Source of the DNA: Vibrio comitans
GTDB lineage: Bacteria; Pseudomonadota; Gammaproteobacteria; Enterobacterales; Vibrionaceae
Length of the DNA: 64,000 nucleotides
Direction: 5' to 3'
Assembly (NCBI GenBank): GCA_024346835.1
Contig: AP024866.1
Location: forward strand, 1,116,001 to 1,180,000
The notes under the pieces were generated by a model. That model was not told where the DNA came from. It searched no databases and saw only the letters and a program-made list of their open reading frames with translations. This document shows positions 40,806 to 50,523 of this stretch, piece by piece. How positions within the stretch are numbered: the stretch's first letter is position 1; each line of letters begins with the position of its first letter. Both the position numbers and the translations under genes were made by a program.

Positions 40806-41441
40806 TTGAACAAGAAAACCGTATTGTTGGCCGATGATCATGTGTTGGTTGCGGAGGGAATAAAAAATCTGCTGGCCGACGAGTATGAGGTTGTGGGTCT
40901 GGTAGAGGACGGGATGGCATTGGTGCAGAAGGCTAAGGAGTTAAAGCCTGATGTGATAGTGTCGGACATCTCAATGCCAATAATGAATGGTATTAATGCA
41001 GCCGAGAAGATTTTGGCTACAGATAAGGACTGTAAGATTATTCTTCTTACAATGCACCCGGAGATAAAGTATGCGATGCGTGCTTTGGATGTGGGAGTAA
41101 AGGGATATCTATTAAAGCACTCCGCATCTGACGAGTTGCTCACCGCTATTAAGACGGTGCTTATGAATAAGACCTTTATCACCTCCGCTTTAGCCGCAGA
41201 TATCATGGAGGCATATAGGAATAATAAGGGCCAAGCTGAGGATCCTATTAGTTTACTTACACCTCGACAGCAACAGGTTTTGCAGCTACTTGCTGAGAGT
41301 CATTCAGCGAAAGAAATCGCTAATATTTTAAATGTATCAAGTCGTACTGTTGAATTTCACAAGTACAAGATGGTCGAGATCCTAAAGCTCAAAAATGCCA
41401 GTGAGTTAGTGCCTTTTGCTATAAAAAATGGCTTAGTCTAG
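40806..41441 (+). CDS. NarL/FixJ-family response regulator
   Basis: A 211-residue regulator. The receiver has Asp10/Asp11 (LLADDH), phospho-acceptor Asp54 (VIVSDISMP), Thr82 (ILLTMHP) and Lys104 (GYLLKHS). The C-terminal LuxR helix-turn-helix is LLTPRQQQVLQLLAESHSAKEIANILNVSSRTVEFHKYKMVEIL. The start is set at a TTG (40806) because GGAG lies 7 bases upstream and it gives the normal N-terminus; the frame is open to 40743. It is the only intact response regulator in the island, so it is the obvious partner of the NarX-type kinases at 41692-44388 (convergent neighbour) and 59054-61717. Confidence 0.9.
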   Translation: MNKKTVLLADDHVLVAEGIKNLLADEYEVVGLVEDGMALVQKAKELKPDVIVSDISMPIMNGINAAEKILATDKDCKIILLTMHPEIKYAMRALDVGVKGYLLKHSASDELLTAIKTVLMNKTFITSALAADIMEAYRNNKGQAEDPISLLTPRQQQVLQLLAESHSAKEIANILNVSSRTVEFHKYKMVEILKLKNASELVPFAIKNGLV

Positions 41442-41691
41442 TTCGGCATCTAAAATACTGAGTCTTGAAAGCCTTGAAGCACTCTCAATGGCACGAAGAA
41501 AACGCGTTTCACCATAAATGCAATAGTAATAACCTTGTCGCTAAATTGAGGAGATCTTACACGCTTGTTTTGTTCGCGCCCACGTGGCTATTGCTTCCAC
41601 TTAGTCGTTTCGTGCCGAGGTTTAGGCATGGGCTGAGCCTATGAATGGATGTACCCTGTTGGGTCGCAGCTTCTTAATTTAGTCCCATCGA

Positions 41692-44388
41692 TTAAGCAAC
41701 AAAGTCGTCTGGAGCAGCTAAGCTGAGCTCAATGGTAGTGCCTTTGTTTTCTTCTGAATGTATATGCAACTCACCGTTAATGAGTTTGGCTCGCTCCATC
41801 ATACTTTGCAGCCCCAGCCCTGGCGAGCGCTTCGCCTGCTCGACATCAAACCCCATTCCATCGTCTCGGATTTGTAATACAAGGGTGTCTTTTATTAGGG
41901 TAAACGACACTCGAGCTTTGTTCGCCTCTGAATATTTGGCGATGTTTCTTAGCCCCTCTTGCACTATGCGAAACAGTACTAAAGCAACATCTTTGGGAAG
42001 GTTTAGCTCCCTTGAGGTATGGATAAACTCAACTTTGATCTTTTCACGTAGCTCAAAGCTTTGTACCTCAGAGCGTAGCGCGTCGATAAGGCCTAAGTCA
42101 TCTAGAATCGAAGGGTGAAGCCTACGTGATAAGCTGTGGGTGTCTTCGGCTATTTTACCTAGGGCTTGCTTGATGCCTTTTATTTGATTCATTAATGACT
42201 CAGATTCCACTGACATCTGTACTGCTCCCAAATCGATGGCAACTACCGCTAAGCGCTGGCTTAGGTCATCGTGCAGGTCTCTTGCGACTCGTTTGCGTTC
42301 TTCCTCTTGAACACTAAGAAGCTTAGAAGTTAGAACCCGTAATTCATCTTGGCTTTCGATGAGCTTTTCTTGTTGTTTCTTGAACTCACTAATGTCTTGA
42401 ATGGTGGTATTGGCAGAAACGAACTGGTTATTATTGTTGAACTTGAGCTCCGAGACCTCTTTGACCCATTTAAGCTTGTCATTGACTATGATGCGATATT
42501 CAACGTTGAGTAGGCCTGATTCTAGTGCGTCATCTATGTTCTTTAGGTAGCGCTTTCTGTCTTGGTTATAGATCATTTGTACATAATCGATGCGCTTCAT
42601 TGACTTGGTTTCGGCCACGCCTAATATTTGAGCTGCCTCTACCGAGAGCGAAGTAATGGTGCCATCGCTGTCTACGTCCCAGCTACCAAGCTTGGCTACA
42701 CGCTGTGCATTAGAAAGCCTGTGGCTGACTTTCTTTATAACCCTGATGCTTTTCCTTCTATTCAAGTAGTTAAACAGCAGTATGATAAATATTACTGCAA
42801 AGACCAATAGGACCGTCCAGCCAATAAAATCACGCCAAGGGTTTTTCTCAATGACTTGAATGTTGTTCCATTTTTCGAGAATGAGCGTCATCTGTGATTC
42901 ATCTACGGATGCGATTACTTTATTAAATAGGCTTACTAATTCGGGTTTAGAAGGGTGAACGGCGATGGCAGTGGCCTGTCTGTACTGTGTGGTACCAGAG
43001 CGAACAAGATCATCAAGGCCTAGGGTGACGATATGATGCTTGGCGACAAATGTATTAACTACGGTAAGATCTACCTCCTCATTGGAAAGTGCAAGTAGGG
43101 CATCGTCTAATTTTGCGTATTCCACGACGAGCAAGCCTGGAAAATCTCGCTTGATCGGCGTCATCCATGCACTTCCTTTTGCCAGACCAATTTTCTTGCC
43201 CTTAGCTTGCTGTAGGGTGCTATAGATAGCTCTTCCTGATTTGGTATAAATGGCGGCTGGCATTTCAATGAAAGGGTCGGTAAAGAGCAGGCTTTGTTTG
43301 CGCTCTTTAGTAATATTCATGCCAGGTACAAAATCGATCTCCCCTGACATGACTGCATTGACGATATCGCTCCAACTATCATATGCAATGAAGTGGGCCT
43401 CAATAGCATATTCTTTTTCAAACCTGCGCACGAAGTCATCGGCTATCCCCTTTGGTTGATCATCAATGACATAGGCGAAAGGGGGGAGTTTGAGAGGTAA
43501 ACTAAAGGCGATACGACTATGGCTTTCAATCCAGTCCCTCTCTTCATCTGTGAGAGTTTCTATAAGTAGCTTTTGTCTATTGTTTTTATCGAACCATTTA
43601 TCCCTTAGCATTTGTTTCTGCTCAGCGGTGATAGCAGCGATCGCCTTATTGATGATGGAGTTTAGTTCTGGCCAATCATTTCTTGTGGCAAACCTAGACT
43701 GATTTTGCTTTTCAAGTTCGGCTATGCCAAGACTTCCCACGATTTCCAAGTTGGATAAAAAGTTTTGATAGATATAGGTTTCACAAGTGCTAGCAGCACA
43801 GATGAAATACTCTGCTTCGCCTCCTAGAACGGCATTTAATCCTTCACCGGTGGATTCGACGATGATCAAATTTAAATTGGGGTAGTGTGTGCTTAAATAA
43901 CGCTGTTCTAAGAAGTCTCTACGTACGGCGATAGGCTGATCTTTTATACGACCGATAGAGCTGACCCTTGGTTGCCCCTCTCTGCCATAGAGCACAGTTG
44001 ACCCTCCTGAGATATAGGGCTGAGTGAAATCCATAAAGCGCCCAATGCTATCTCTCTCTCGCACCAATTGCAGCATATCTAGTTGGCGTTCCTCTGCTTG
44101 TTGCAATTGTTCTGACCAATCTTCCTGATACTCGAATACAAAGGCTAACCCAGTGATTTGGCTTATGAGGTCGATATAATCGATGGAGTAGCCAACGACT
44201 TGGCCATCTTTTTTAAATGCCAGCGGGGGGAGGTCAGTAGAGTTGCTGACGCGAATGCTAGGATTTTTCTCAATCCAGGCCAATTCGTCGTTTGTAAATA
44301 AGTCATGTTTGTCTGACGGTTTTGCCCAACAGTCGTGAATCAATAAAGTAAAAACAGAGATAATGAGAAGACGCAGGTACCCTGCCAT
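41692..44388 (-). CDS. Sensor histidine kinase 1 with two periplasmic solute-binding domains, PAS and HisKA_3
   Basis: An 898-residue membrane kinase. It has a signal segment (residues 1-22), a first Venus-flytrap domain (SBP_bac_3, ~40-265: NPSIRVSNSTDLPPLAFKKDGQVVGYSIDYIDLIS) and a second (~285-520: RIAFSLPLKLPPFAYV...GIADDFVRRFEKEY). One transmembrane helix (~535-556, GWTVLLVFAVIFIILLF) and a PAS domain (~570-690) follow. The HisKA_3 dimerisation helix has His706 (RVARDLHDDLSQRLA), and the HATPase has Asn815 (RNIAKYSEA), DDGMGFD and GLGLQSMMERA. The domain order is EvgS/BvgS-like outside but NarX/DegS-like inside, with no receiver. Likely ligands are small molecules such as amino acids (inference). 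It is paralogous to the kinase at 59054-61717. Confidence 0.93.
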   Translation of the reverse strand: MAGYLRLLIISVFTLLIHDCWAKPSDKHDLFTNDELAWIEKNPSIRVSNSTDLPPLAFKKDGQVVGYSIDYIDLISQITGLAFVFEYQEDWSEQLQQAEERQLDMLQLVRERDSIGRFMDFTQPYISGGSTVLYGREGQPRVSSIGRIKDQPIAVRRDFLEQRYLSTHYPNLNLIIVESTGEGLNAVLGGEAEYFICAASTCETYIYQNFLSNLEIVGSLGIAELEKQNQSRFATRNDWPELNSIINKAIAAITAEQKQMLRDKWFDKNNRQKLLIETLTDEERDWIESHSRIAFSLPLKLPPFAYVIDDQPKGIADDFVRRFEKEYAIEAHFIAYDSWSDIVNAVMSGEIDFVPGMNITKERKQSLLFTDPFIEMPAAIYTKSGRAIYSTLQQAKGKKIGLAKGSAWMTPIKRDFPGLLVVEYAKLDDALLALSNEEVDLTVVNTFVAKHHIVTLGLDDLVRSGTTQYRQATAIAVHPSKPELVSLFNKVIASVDESQMTLILEKWNNIQVIEKNPWRDFIGWTVLLVFAVIFIILLFNYLNRRKSIRVIKKVSHRLSNAQRVAKLGSWDVDSDGTITSLSVEAAQILGVAETKSMKRIDYVQMIYNQDRKRYLKNIDDALESGLLNVEYRIIVNDKLKWVKEVSELKFNNNNQFVSANTTIQDISEFKKQQEKLIESQDELRVLTSKLLSVQEEERKRVARDLHDDLSQRLAVVAIDLGAVQMSVESESLMNQIKGIKQALGKIAEDTHSLSRRLHPSILDDLGLIDALRSEVQSFELREKIKVEFIHTSRELNLPKDVALVLFRIVQEGLRNIAKYSEANKARVSFTLIKDTLVLQIRDDGMGFDVEQAKRSPGLGLQSMMERAKLINGELHIHSEENKGTTIELSLAAPDDFVA

Positions 44389-44514
44389 GAAAAACTCCTA
44401 CTAGATACAGCCATTCTTATTTGGCGAGTGGATTGTATTGACTTCTTATTTTTAAAAACTATAGAAGCCAATGAGCTTTGTTGCAGGAGGATTTGATTGG
44501 TTATTTGAATGATC

Positions 44515-44543
44515 TAAAAAAACGAGCGGGCATGTGCCCGCTA
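44515..44543 (-). terminator. Terminator of the 171-residue barrel gene
   Basis: AGCGGGCA-TG-TGCCCGCT stem with seven T on the minus strand, about 27 bases past the stop at 44570. Confidence 0.88.
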
Positions 44544-44569
44544 TCGTAGTCGTATTGTTTTCTATGGTT

Positions 44570-45085
44570 TTAGAAGTGATAATCTACTGACACCATAATT
44601 TGCTGAGTGTTTTCAAGCTTGGTGTTGTTCTCTTCATAATCTTGATCGAGATATTGGTATGAAAGCTCCGCCGACCATGACTCGTTGAACTGGTACATAG
44701 CACCTACTTGGCCACCCCAAACGAATTCTGTAGAGCTCTCGTTAGCGATTTCACTGTCTGCAACACCCATAGAAACACCAGCGAATAGGTTAACATTCTC
44801 GTACACTGGTAATAGGTAGTCATATGAGGCTAGAAAAGAGTGTTGCTCTAGCTTATCCATGTAGCCATAAGTACCCATAACACGGTGATGGTCATTCAAG
44901 ATTGCGCCACCACGTAGTTCAAACGCTACATCTTCACCATTCATGTCATTTGCACCTGTTACATCGTCAATTTGATAACCTGTACCCACACCTGCGAACC
45001 AATCTACATCTAGATCATTTGCAAGGCTCGGTGCTGAGATAAGAGCAGTAAGAAGTACAGATGAGATAGCAGTTAGTTTTTTCAT
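44570..45085 (-). CDS. Small outer-membrane beta-barrel protein
   Basis: 171 residues. Signal peptide MKKLTAISSVLLTALISAPSLA, then alternating strands with aromatic girdles (WFAGVGTGYQI, VAFELRGGAIL, HHRVMGTYGYMDKL, SFLASYDYLLPVY, VNLFAGVSMGVA, FVWGGQVGAMYQF, WSAELSYQYLDQDY). The end ...QIMVSVDYHF has the C-terminal Phe required by the Bam machinery. It fits an eight-stranded OmpA/OmpX-like barrel. The function is unknown. Promoter-side DNA carries a TTTACTAG motif (45246). Confidence 0.82.
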   Translation of the reverse strand: MKKLTAISSVLLTALISAPSLANDLDVDWFAGVGTGYQIDDVTGANDMNGEDVAFELRGGAILNDHHRVMGTYGYMDKLEQHSFLASYDYLLPVYENVNLFAGVSMGVADSEIANESSTEFVWGGQVGAMYQFNESWSAELSYQYLDQDYEENNTKLENTQQIMVSVDYHF

Positions 45086-45571
45086 ATTTAGATTCTTATT
45101 AAAAGATAATTGAAAATATTATTTATCATTCTTAGCAATTGCATTGCTTCGTTTTGATGAGGTCATTATTTATTAATTTACCCCATTGGTTAACTAGATA
45201 TTTTACTAAGAGGGTAAAGTATATTTACTTGTAGAGTGGTTTTAATTTACTAGTGGTGTCCTCTAGCAATATATTAAGTGGGTTTTCGAGAGGGATATAA
45301 ATTTGGTGGTTTTGTGATTAATATTATTTGTGATCTGGCCATAGATTAAAGATGGAAGTTACAAGGAGGAGTTTAATATTATCTTTCTGCTCTACTACCT
45401 TTGATTTGTGTCCATTATTCGACAAGGTTATTAGCACTAAATTTTATTGCTAGTAAAAATACCGGTTACAAGATGAAATTTTCCTAAATAACATATGGGT
45501 CATTACATACTAATACGTAAATAGATTACTATACGGCTAACTTCTATTATCCATCATCGAAGAGGCAAGAC
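45086..45571. other. A+T-rich divergent regulatory region
   Basis: 486 bp between the barrel gene (minus) and the LuxR-type gene (plus). It contains TAACTAG (45191), TTTACTAG (45246-45253) and a further CTAG at 45263, related to the island motif. No open frame looks like a gene. Confidence 0.5.
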
Positions 45572-46342
45572 ATGACTGAATATGAAAAACACTTTTTGCA
45601 AGAGGTTAATATGCTCACTTCTTATTTAGGTACAGACCTATCGAGCCCGGTAATGCTAAGTATTGAGCGTACTTTAGATGCTTATGACCTGGATAGACTC
45701 AGTCTATACCCGTTTCCTAACATCAACATAGAAATTGAAGAGCTTATATCAATACAGCGAGGCGATGTGGGAGGGCACGTATTAGAAAAAGATATCAGCA
45801 CATCATTACAAGACTATATCTCAATGACCAATGATGGGAATACTTACCACATCTTTAGTCGAGATGAAATGAAATCCAGTCCAATTAATACTTTGCGCTT
45901 GCTAGAGTTTGATGGTGTGAAGTGGCATATTGTTATTCCAATAAGGACGTTTGGCCAACTAAATGCAGGGCTAAGCGTGAGTAGATTTGAAGATAAGAGA
46001 TTTTCTTTAGCATTAATAAACTCTTTGAAATTAATTGGTTCTCTGTGGTTTATGAATCTTTACGGTTCAATATCTAATAAATTGTGCGAAATAGAATCAG
46101 AGTCGAGAATATTAGCTAGTGAAAAACTACGATTTCTAACCAAGCGACAGTTAGAGGTACTACGAATGATTGGCAGTGGAATGTCAACGAAAAACATTTC
46201 AATCGCCCTTAACTTAAGCGTAAGAACAATAGAGTCACATCGCTATCGGATATCTGATAAACTCAACTTAAATAAATATGATACCTTGTCTAATTTTGCG
46301 AAAAGAAACAACCTGTTGTTGCAAAGTACACTAGAAACATGA
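45572..46342 (+). CDS. LuxR-type transcriptional regulator
   Basis: 256 residues. The C-terminal LuxR helix-turn-helix is clear (LTKRQLEVLRMIGSGMSTKNISIALNLSVRTIESHRYRISDKLNLNKYDTL). The ~180-residue N-terminal part has no receiver (no acidic pocket or phospho-acceptor) and may be a GAF-like or other ligand-binding domain (IHVI-like strands KWHIVIPIRTFGQLNAGLSVS). It could read a metabolite directly. Divergent from the outer-membrane barrel gene. A candidate to bind the island CTAG motif, along with the response regulator at 40806. Confidence 0.85.
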   Translation: MTEYEKHFLQEVNMLTSYLGTDLSSPVMLSIERTLDAYDLDRLSLYPFPNINIEIEELISIQRGDVGGHVLEKDISTSLQDYISMTNDGNTYHIFSRDEMKSSPINTLRLLEFDGVKWHIVIPIRTFGQLNAGLSVSRFEDKRFSLALINSLKLIGSLWFMNLYGSISNKLCEIESESRILASEKLRFLTKRQLEVLRMIGSGMSTKNISIALNLSVRTIESHRYRISDKLNLNKYDTLSNFAKRNNLLLQSTLET

Positions 46343-46904
46343 AATACATTTTGGAGCGACGTATTATGGCGTCGTTGAGTAAATCAGGTAGAAGGTACAT
46401 TATTTCATCCAATGTATCAGTCATAGACATTCCATCATTTAAGGGGTGTCTATAGATAGAACCAACAAATATTTCAGTTAGAATTCGCACGCCTTCACTA
46501 TTTTCATTCCAGTATTACTATTAACGTTAAGTTATTGACATCCAATCCTGTTGCCTAGTTGTCACATATCGCTAGGGTAATCCTGCCATTTTCAACGGAC
46601 GTTAAACTATGGGGGGGGCTCTTTTTCAGTTCGAGGGGTTTCTAAAAAAGCATGCTAACAAAATGGCAGTAACACAGGGTCTGTTGCAGCCTGGTATAGT
46701 TGCCTTCCTAGTTATTTGGTGAGTTGTTTTCGTATGGTATTAGTGCTAATTAAAAGCTAGCTAGTAAATGCCTTTCTAGTTAGCAAAGAGCTGCGACAAT
46801 ACTATACTTCCAGACTCTGCTCTTGTTCTCATCATCAATAAAAAACGCAATACTCCCTGTATCGCTCTCGTGAAGTAGATAGTGTTGATACATGTAAGTA
46901 GTAA
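46343..46904. other. Gene-free gap between convergent genes
   Basis: 562 bp separating the LuxR-type gene and pldA, which point toward each other. No supported gene. It contains a paired motif CTAGTAAA-N4-TTTCTAG at 46761-46779 even though no annotated promoter is expected here, and a run of eight G near 46611-46618. A small RNA or lost gene is possible but not supported. Confidence 0.5.
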
Positions 46905-47846
46905 TTAGATGACATCATAGATCAAAATACCAATACTGAAGCGATTCACTCTATGGTCGTAGTCGATAAGGCTTTCTCCATAACCGTAATAATATTGGGC
47001 ATACAGTTTAACGGTATCAAAGATAGGTACTGCTGCATTTAACTCAACAGCCCCTTTGCTATCGCTACTGATATTATTACGAAGTAGCATACTATAGAAA
47101 TTGCCACCGTCCTTGTAACCAAGAATGACTTCACCATAGCCCAAATAATCATTAATATCTGGGTTGTCATCATCCTCATCATCCTCGGGGATTCGGTACC
47201 AAGGTTTAATTCCGATGACAAAATCATCACGAACAAACTCAAAGTTTGCGTAAACTCTATTCCAGCTGCGTGAGTAAGGTTCAGAGCGTCCATTAGATTG
47301 ATGGATAAAAGCGTAGTCCGCCTGAACTAAGTCGAAGCCGAGAAAAGAGACGTTGGGATAGGTACTGACAATAAACTCGGGGCTATAGTTGGTGTCACGA
47401 AATGGTGCCGACTCTTTCTTATTGTACAATTGCCACCATGAGGTTTGTGTATAGCCAAACCACATATCCCAATCGCTATAAAAATCATTCCACAGCTTCA
47501 ACTTACCACTGAATTGAAATTTTACTTCAATATCATCAATATTAGAGCCGGGCCTGACTGACTCCCAATAGTCTTTATTAGGTTTATCGTTATATGATAA
47601 TGGCAGGATATAATTAGGTTGGTGCGGTGTAAGTTTAAATATCCCTTGGTTATTTATATAGTCTACTACTTGATGAAAGCTCATACTATCGAGATCAAAC
47701 TCATCTTCAGAGGTGATAGTTTCAGGTTTCGCACCAATACTGTCGTAACACGATAAGCGCTCATTATCATCGTCAATTTGCCAGCAATTAGTTTCCGCGA
47801 GACTCGCAAAGGGGAAAAGGATAAGTAGCAACCAGTTAATTTTCAT
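46905..47846 (-). CDS. pldA: Outer-membrane phospholipase A (OMPLA/PldA family)
   Basis: 313 residues with signal peptide (MKINWLLLILFPFASLA) and PldA signatures: YSPEFIVST, then IHQSNGRSEPYSRSWNRVYANFEF, which places His182, Ser184 and Asn196 with exactly the spacing of the OMPLA catalytic triad. A 12-strand barrel is likely. The N-terminal ~80 residues (CWQIDDDNERLSCYDS...) form a short extension. OMPLA is a calcium-dependent phospholipase activated when phospholipids reach the outer leaflet. The start ATG shares a base with the stop of the patatin gene (TAATG), so translation is coupled. The acidic loop EDDEDDDNPDIND is unusual. Confidence 0.9.
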   Translation of the reverse strand: MKINWLLLILFPFASLAETNCWQIDDDNERLSCYDSIGAKPETITSEDEFDLDSMSFHQVVDYINNQGIFKLTPHQPNYILPLSYNDKPNKDYWESVRPGSNIDDIEVKFQFSGKLKLWNDFYSDWDMWFGYTQTSWWQLYNKKESAPFRDTNYSPEFIVSTYPNVSFLGFDLVQADYAFIHQSNGRSEPYSRSWNRVYANFEFVRDDFVIGIKPWYRIPEDDEDDDNPDINDYLGYGEVILGYKDGGNFYSMLLRNNISSDSKGAVELNAAVPIFDTVKLYAQYYYGYGESLIDYDHRVNRFSIGILIYDVI

Positions 47847-49222
47847 TAGATCTCCTCATCTGCTGTGAGCAGAGTTTGTGAGTGTTCAGAGCGACTTGCG
47901 TCAAAAGAGTGTGCATGAATAAATTCTTGAAATGTTGAGTCTAAATTCAGTTGTTGGTAGCCCTCATCAACCAGCAAGTCAACATTGTCATTAGATAAGT
48001 TAAAATCAGTACGGATCTGATTTAGCAGGAATTTTTTGTCTCTATCTAGGGTCTTAGTAAAGCTCACTTCAACAAAGTAAGGGGTCACATCGTCTCCCTT
48101 TTCTGAGGCCAACCTTCCCCAATCATGCATTGCTTCAATCATTAAGTCCTTAGTCGAGTCATTGTACCGGTGAAGCTGAATATCAGTAATGGCATCCACC
48201 GTTTGTTTTAGGTCCGGTGTATCAATACTGTCTGCAATACCTAGCTCTGGGTTTGTCGCTGCATCGACTGAAATTATAATCAGGGGTTTAATTTGACCTC
48301 GGTTATTACGAGGGTCTAGGCTCTTGGATTTATTTAGCCTCAGATACTCGACCATTTCATAAACAGCAACCAATCCAAGGTTATCGGTAATACCACCATC
48401 AACTAGGTGCACATACTTAACCGCTTCTTTGTCTTGATATTGCTCTATGGTGGAAACAGCATTTCTATTGCGGTAATTAGATGTATCAAACATTACATCT
48501 TTGTCGATTTGAGTCACACAATCGTCTCTGTTCTCAATAACGACAGGAGTAAACAACAACGGAACAGCAGATGAAGCAGTTACCGCACTAGAAATTGAAT
48601 AGGAATTAAGGTCAGAGCAAAGCATGTCAAAGTAGCCCTGTGTGAAAGAAAAGCGGGTTCCAGTGGATAGGTCTGTCGAATTAATTACTATATATGGCGA
48701 ATTATCACGAGAAATATCAGCGAAGGTCTTGTCACCAAAGATATTGTTTTTGTAGTAGTCCTCAGCTAGACGGGTTCGCGTCTTGGTAGAAAACCACCGC
48801 AGGGGTGAAAGAAAAAGAGAGGCAAGATCATCGGTCACCTCATGATATAAAAAAGTCTCTTTGTAATTATCGAAAGTTTGCTCACCATAAAGCCCGTAAT
48901 AGGCTGCGGTAAAGCTCCCTCCAGAGACTGAACTGATCATATCTACTTCATCAAGAAGACGAATATCTTGTCCGGCGATATGGATGGTGGTATCACGCAA
49001 CGCCTCAAGGACTCCGTATGACAGCGCAGCTGCACGTGTACCACCGCCAGAGAATGAAAGAATCAGTGTCACTTCGTCATGGTGTTGGCCAAAGTTTTCA
49101 GCAGAATAAGCACTGTTATTGGTATAAACTTTTTGCTGTTGGTTGCTCACTACATTTTTTGCGCTACAACCCATTAGCGAAACACTTGCTAATACTAATG
49201 CGATTAACTTGTTTATGTTCAT
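47846..49222 (-). CDS. Patatin-like phospholipase lipoprotein
   Basis: From the ATG at 49222 the protein is 458 residues: signal MNINKLIALVLASVSLMGC (lipobox SLMGC, Cys19). The patatin fold has oxyanion motif SFSGGGTRAAALS (residues 56-68), nucleophile Ser100 in ISSVSGGS (first Gly of GxSxG replaced by Ser) and the Asp275-Gly-Gly of the catalytic dyad (HLVDGGITDNLG). It is a serine lipid acyl hydrolase anchored in a membrane. GAGGAA 7 bases upstream supports this start over ATGs at 49228 and 49252. It is coupled to pldA downstream and lies about 80 bp after gltS. Confidence 0.9.
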   Translation of the reverse strand: MNINKLIALVLASVSLMGCSAKNVVSNQQQKVYTNNSAYSAENFGQHHDEVTLILSFSGGGTRAAALSYGVLEALRDTTIHIAGQDIRLLDEVDMISSVSGGSFTAAYYGLYGEQTFDNYKETFLYHEVTDDLASLFLSPLRWFSTKTRTRLAEDYYKNNIFGDKTFADISRDNSPYIVINSTDLSTGTRFSFTQGYFDMLCSDLNSYSISSAVTASSAVPLLFTPVVIENRDDCVTQIDKDVMFDTSNYRNRNAVSTIEQYQDKEAVKYVHLVDGGITDNLGLVAVYEMVEYLRLNKSKSLDPRNNRGQIKPLIIISVDAATNPELGIADSIDTPDLKQTVDAITDIQLHRYNDSTKDLMIEAMHDWGRLASEKGDDVTPYFVEVSFTKTLDRDKKFLLNQIRTDFNLSNDNVDLLVDEGYQQLNLDSTFQEFIHAHSFDASRSEHSQTLLTADEEI

Positions 49223-49299
49223 ACCCATTTCCTCTGTGCGATTCATACCCATTCAACTGAAGCGAAGGGTGGCTTTCGCACACCCTCAGCGATCTTCAT

Positions 49300-50523
49300 C
49301 TACATCATTTTCAAAAAGTAAGGAATAATGAGTGCATTAGCTAAATCAATAAAGAAGGCACACACCAGGGGTACAATGATGAATGCTTGGGCTGAATAAC
49401 CATACTTAGCAGTAATTGATGACATATTGGCCATAGCAGTAGGTGTTGAACCTAATGAAATCCCGCCGAAACCAGCACATACCACTGCGGCATCATAGGT
49501 TTTACCCATAGCCTTAAATACGATGATTGACGCCGTCAACACAGCTAAAATGAACTGCATCGTCAAGATAATTAAAATAGGGCCTGCTAGCTCTACTAGG
49601 GTCCACAATTGCATGCTCATTAATGACATAGCGAGGAAAGAACCCAAAGAAATATCAGCAATCAAGCTAATCGATTGAGTGCGAGTTGGCCACTTAGTAC
49701 CACTGATACGAGGGTAGCTGTCTGGGATTAAGTTAGTAATCAAGATGCCCGCAAACAGACACGACACGAACAATGGCAACTGTAAACCAGTCTGACTAAT
49801 TGCTTCATCAAGTAGAACACCAACAATGATGCAAATATGAATAGCCAACACAGAGTCAAGGAACGCAAATGAGGTTAAAGATTCCGTTTCGTCTTTGGTG
49901 TCTTCTTCTTGGTCAACTGCCTGATTTTCATTTGCTTTTAGGTTGTAACGTTTAATCAAGAACTTTGCGATTGGTCCACCCATCATACTAGCTAATATCA
50001 AACCAAATGTAGCGCTGGCGATACCAATCTCCATAGCATTTTCAATGCCTAACATTTCCTCAATACGTGGAGCCCATGCAATAGCAGTACCATGACCGCC
50101 AATTAAAGAAACGCTACCAGACAGCAGGCCCACTACCGGTTCAAGGCCAAGTAAACTTGCCGTTGTCACGCCTACAACGTTCTGCATGATCATAAAGGCG
50201 ATGGTGACTCCCAAAAGAATTAATAAAGGCTTACCACCTTTTAGTAAGTCTTTGAAATGCGCATTAATGCCGATTGTAGTGAAGAAATACACTAGAAGCA
50301 CATCACGAGCCATTAAGTCAAATTGCACCTCAACTGCGGTAAATTGATAAATCAATGCGATTATGATCGAGACTAATATCCCACCCGATACAGGTTCTGG
50401 GATACTAAACTCGCGTAAAAAAGGGATTAGTTGATTCATTCGTTTACCAAAGAACAGAACTATGATGCCCATAGTCACGGTAAAGAACGAGCCTAAATTT
50501 AAAATATTGCCGTCGAATTCCAT
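49300..50523 (-). CDS. gltS: Sodium/glutamate symporter GltS
   Basis: A 407-residue carrier with about ten membrane helices: N-terminal FSIPEPVSGGILVSIIIALIYQF, SLIGGHGTAIAWAPRIEEMLGIENAMEIGIASATFGLI, and C-terminal TPTAMANMSSITAKYG, which are GltS signatures (two inverted halves each with a reentrant loop). It imports glutamate with Na+. It is first of the gltS-patatin-pldA group on the minus strand. TTTCTAG at 50794 lies upstream. Finding it inside the island suggests glutamate or a related amino acid may matter to its biology (inference). Confidence 0.93.
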   Translation of the reverse strand: MEFDGNILNLGSFFTVTMGIIVLFFGKRMNQLIPFLREFSIPEPVSGGILVSIIIALIYQFTAVEVQFDLMARDVLLVYFFTTIGINAHFKDLLKGGKPLLILLGVTIAFMIMQNVVGVTTASLLGLEPVVGLLSGSVSLIGGHGTAIAWAPRIEEMLGIENAMEIGIASATFGLILASMMGGPIAKFLIKRYNLKANENQAVDQEEDTKDETESLTSFAFLDSVLAIHICIIVGVLLDEAISQTGLQLPLFVSCLFAGILITNLIPDSYPRISGTKWPTRTQSISLIADISLGSFLAMSLMSMQLWTLVELAGPILIILTMQFILAVLTASIIVFKAMGKTYDAAVVCAGFGGISLGSTPTAMANMSSITAKYGYSAQAFIIVPLVCAFFIDLANALIIPYFLKMM

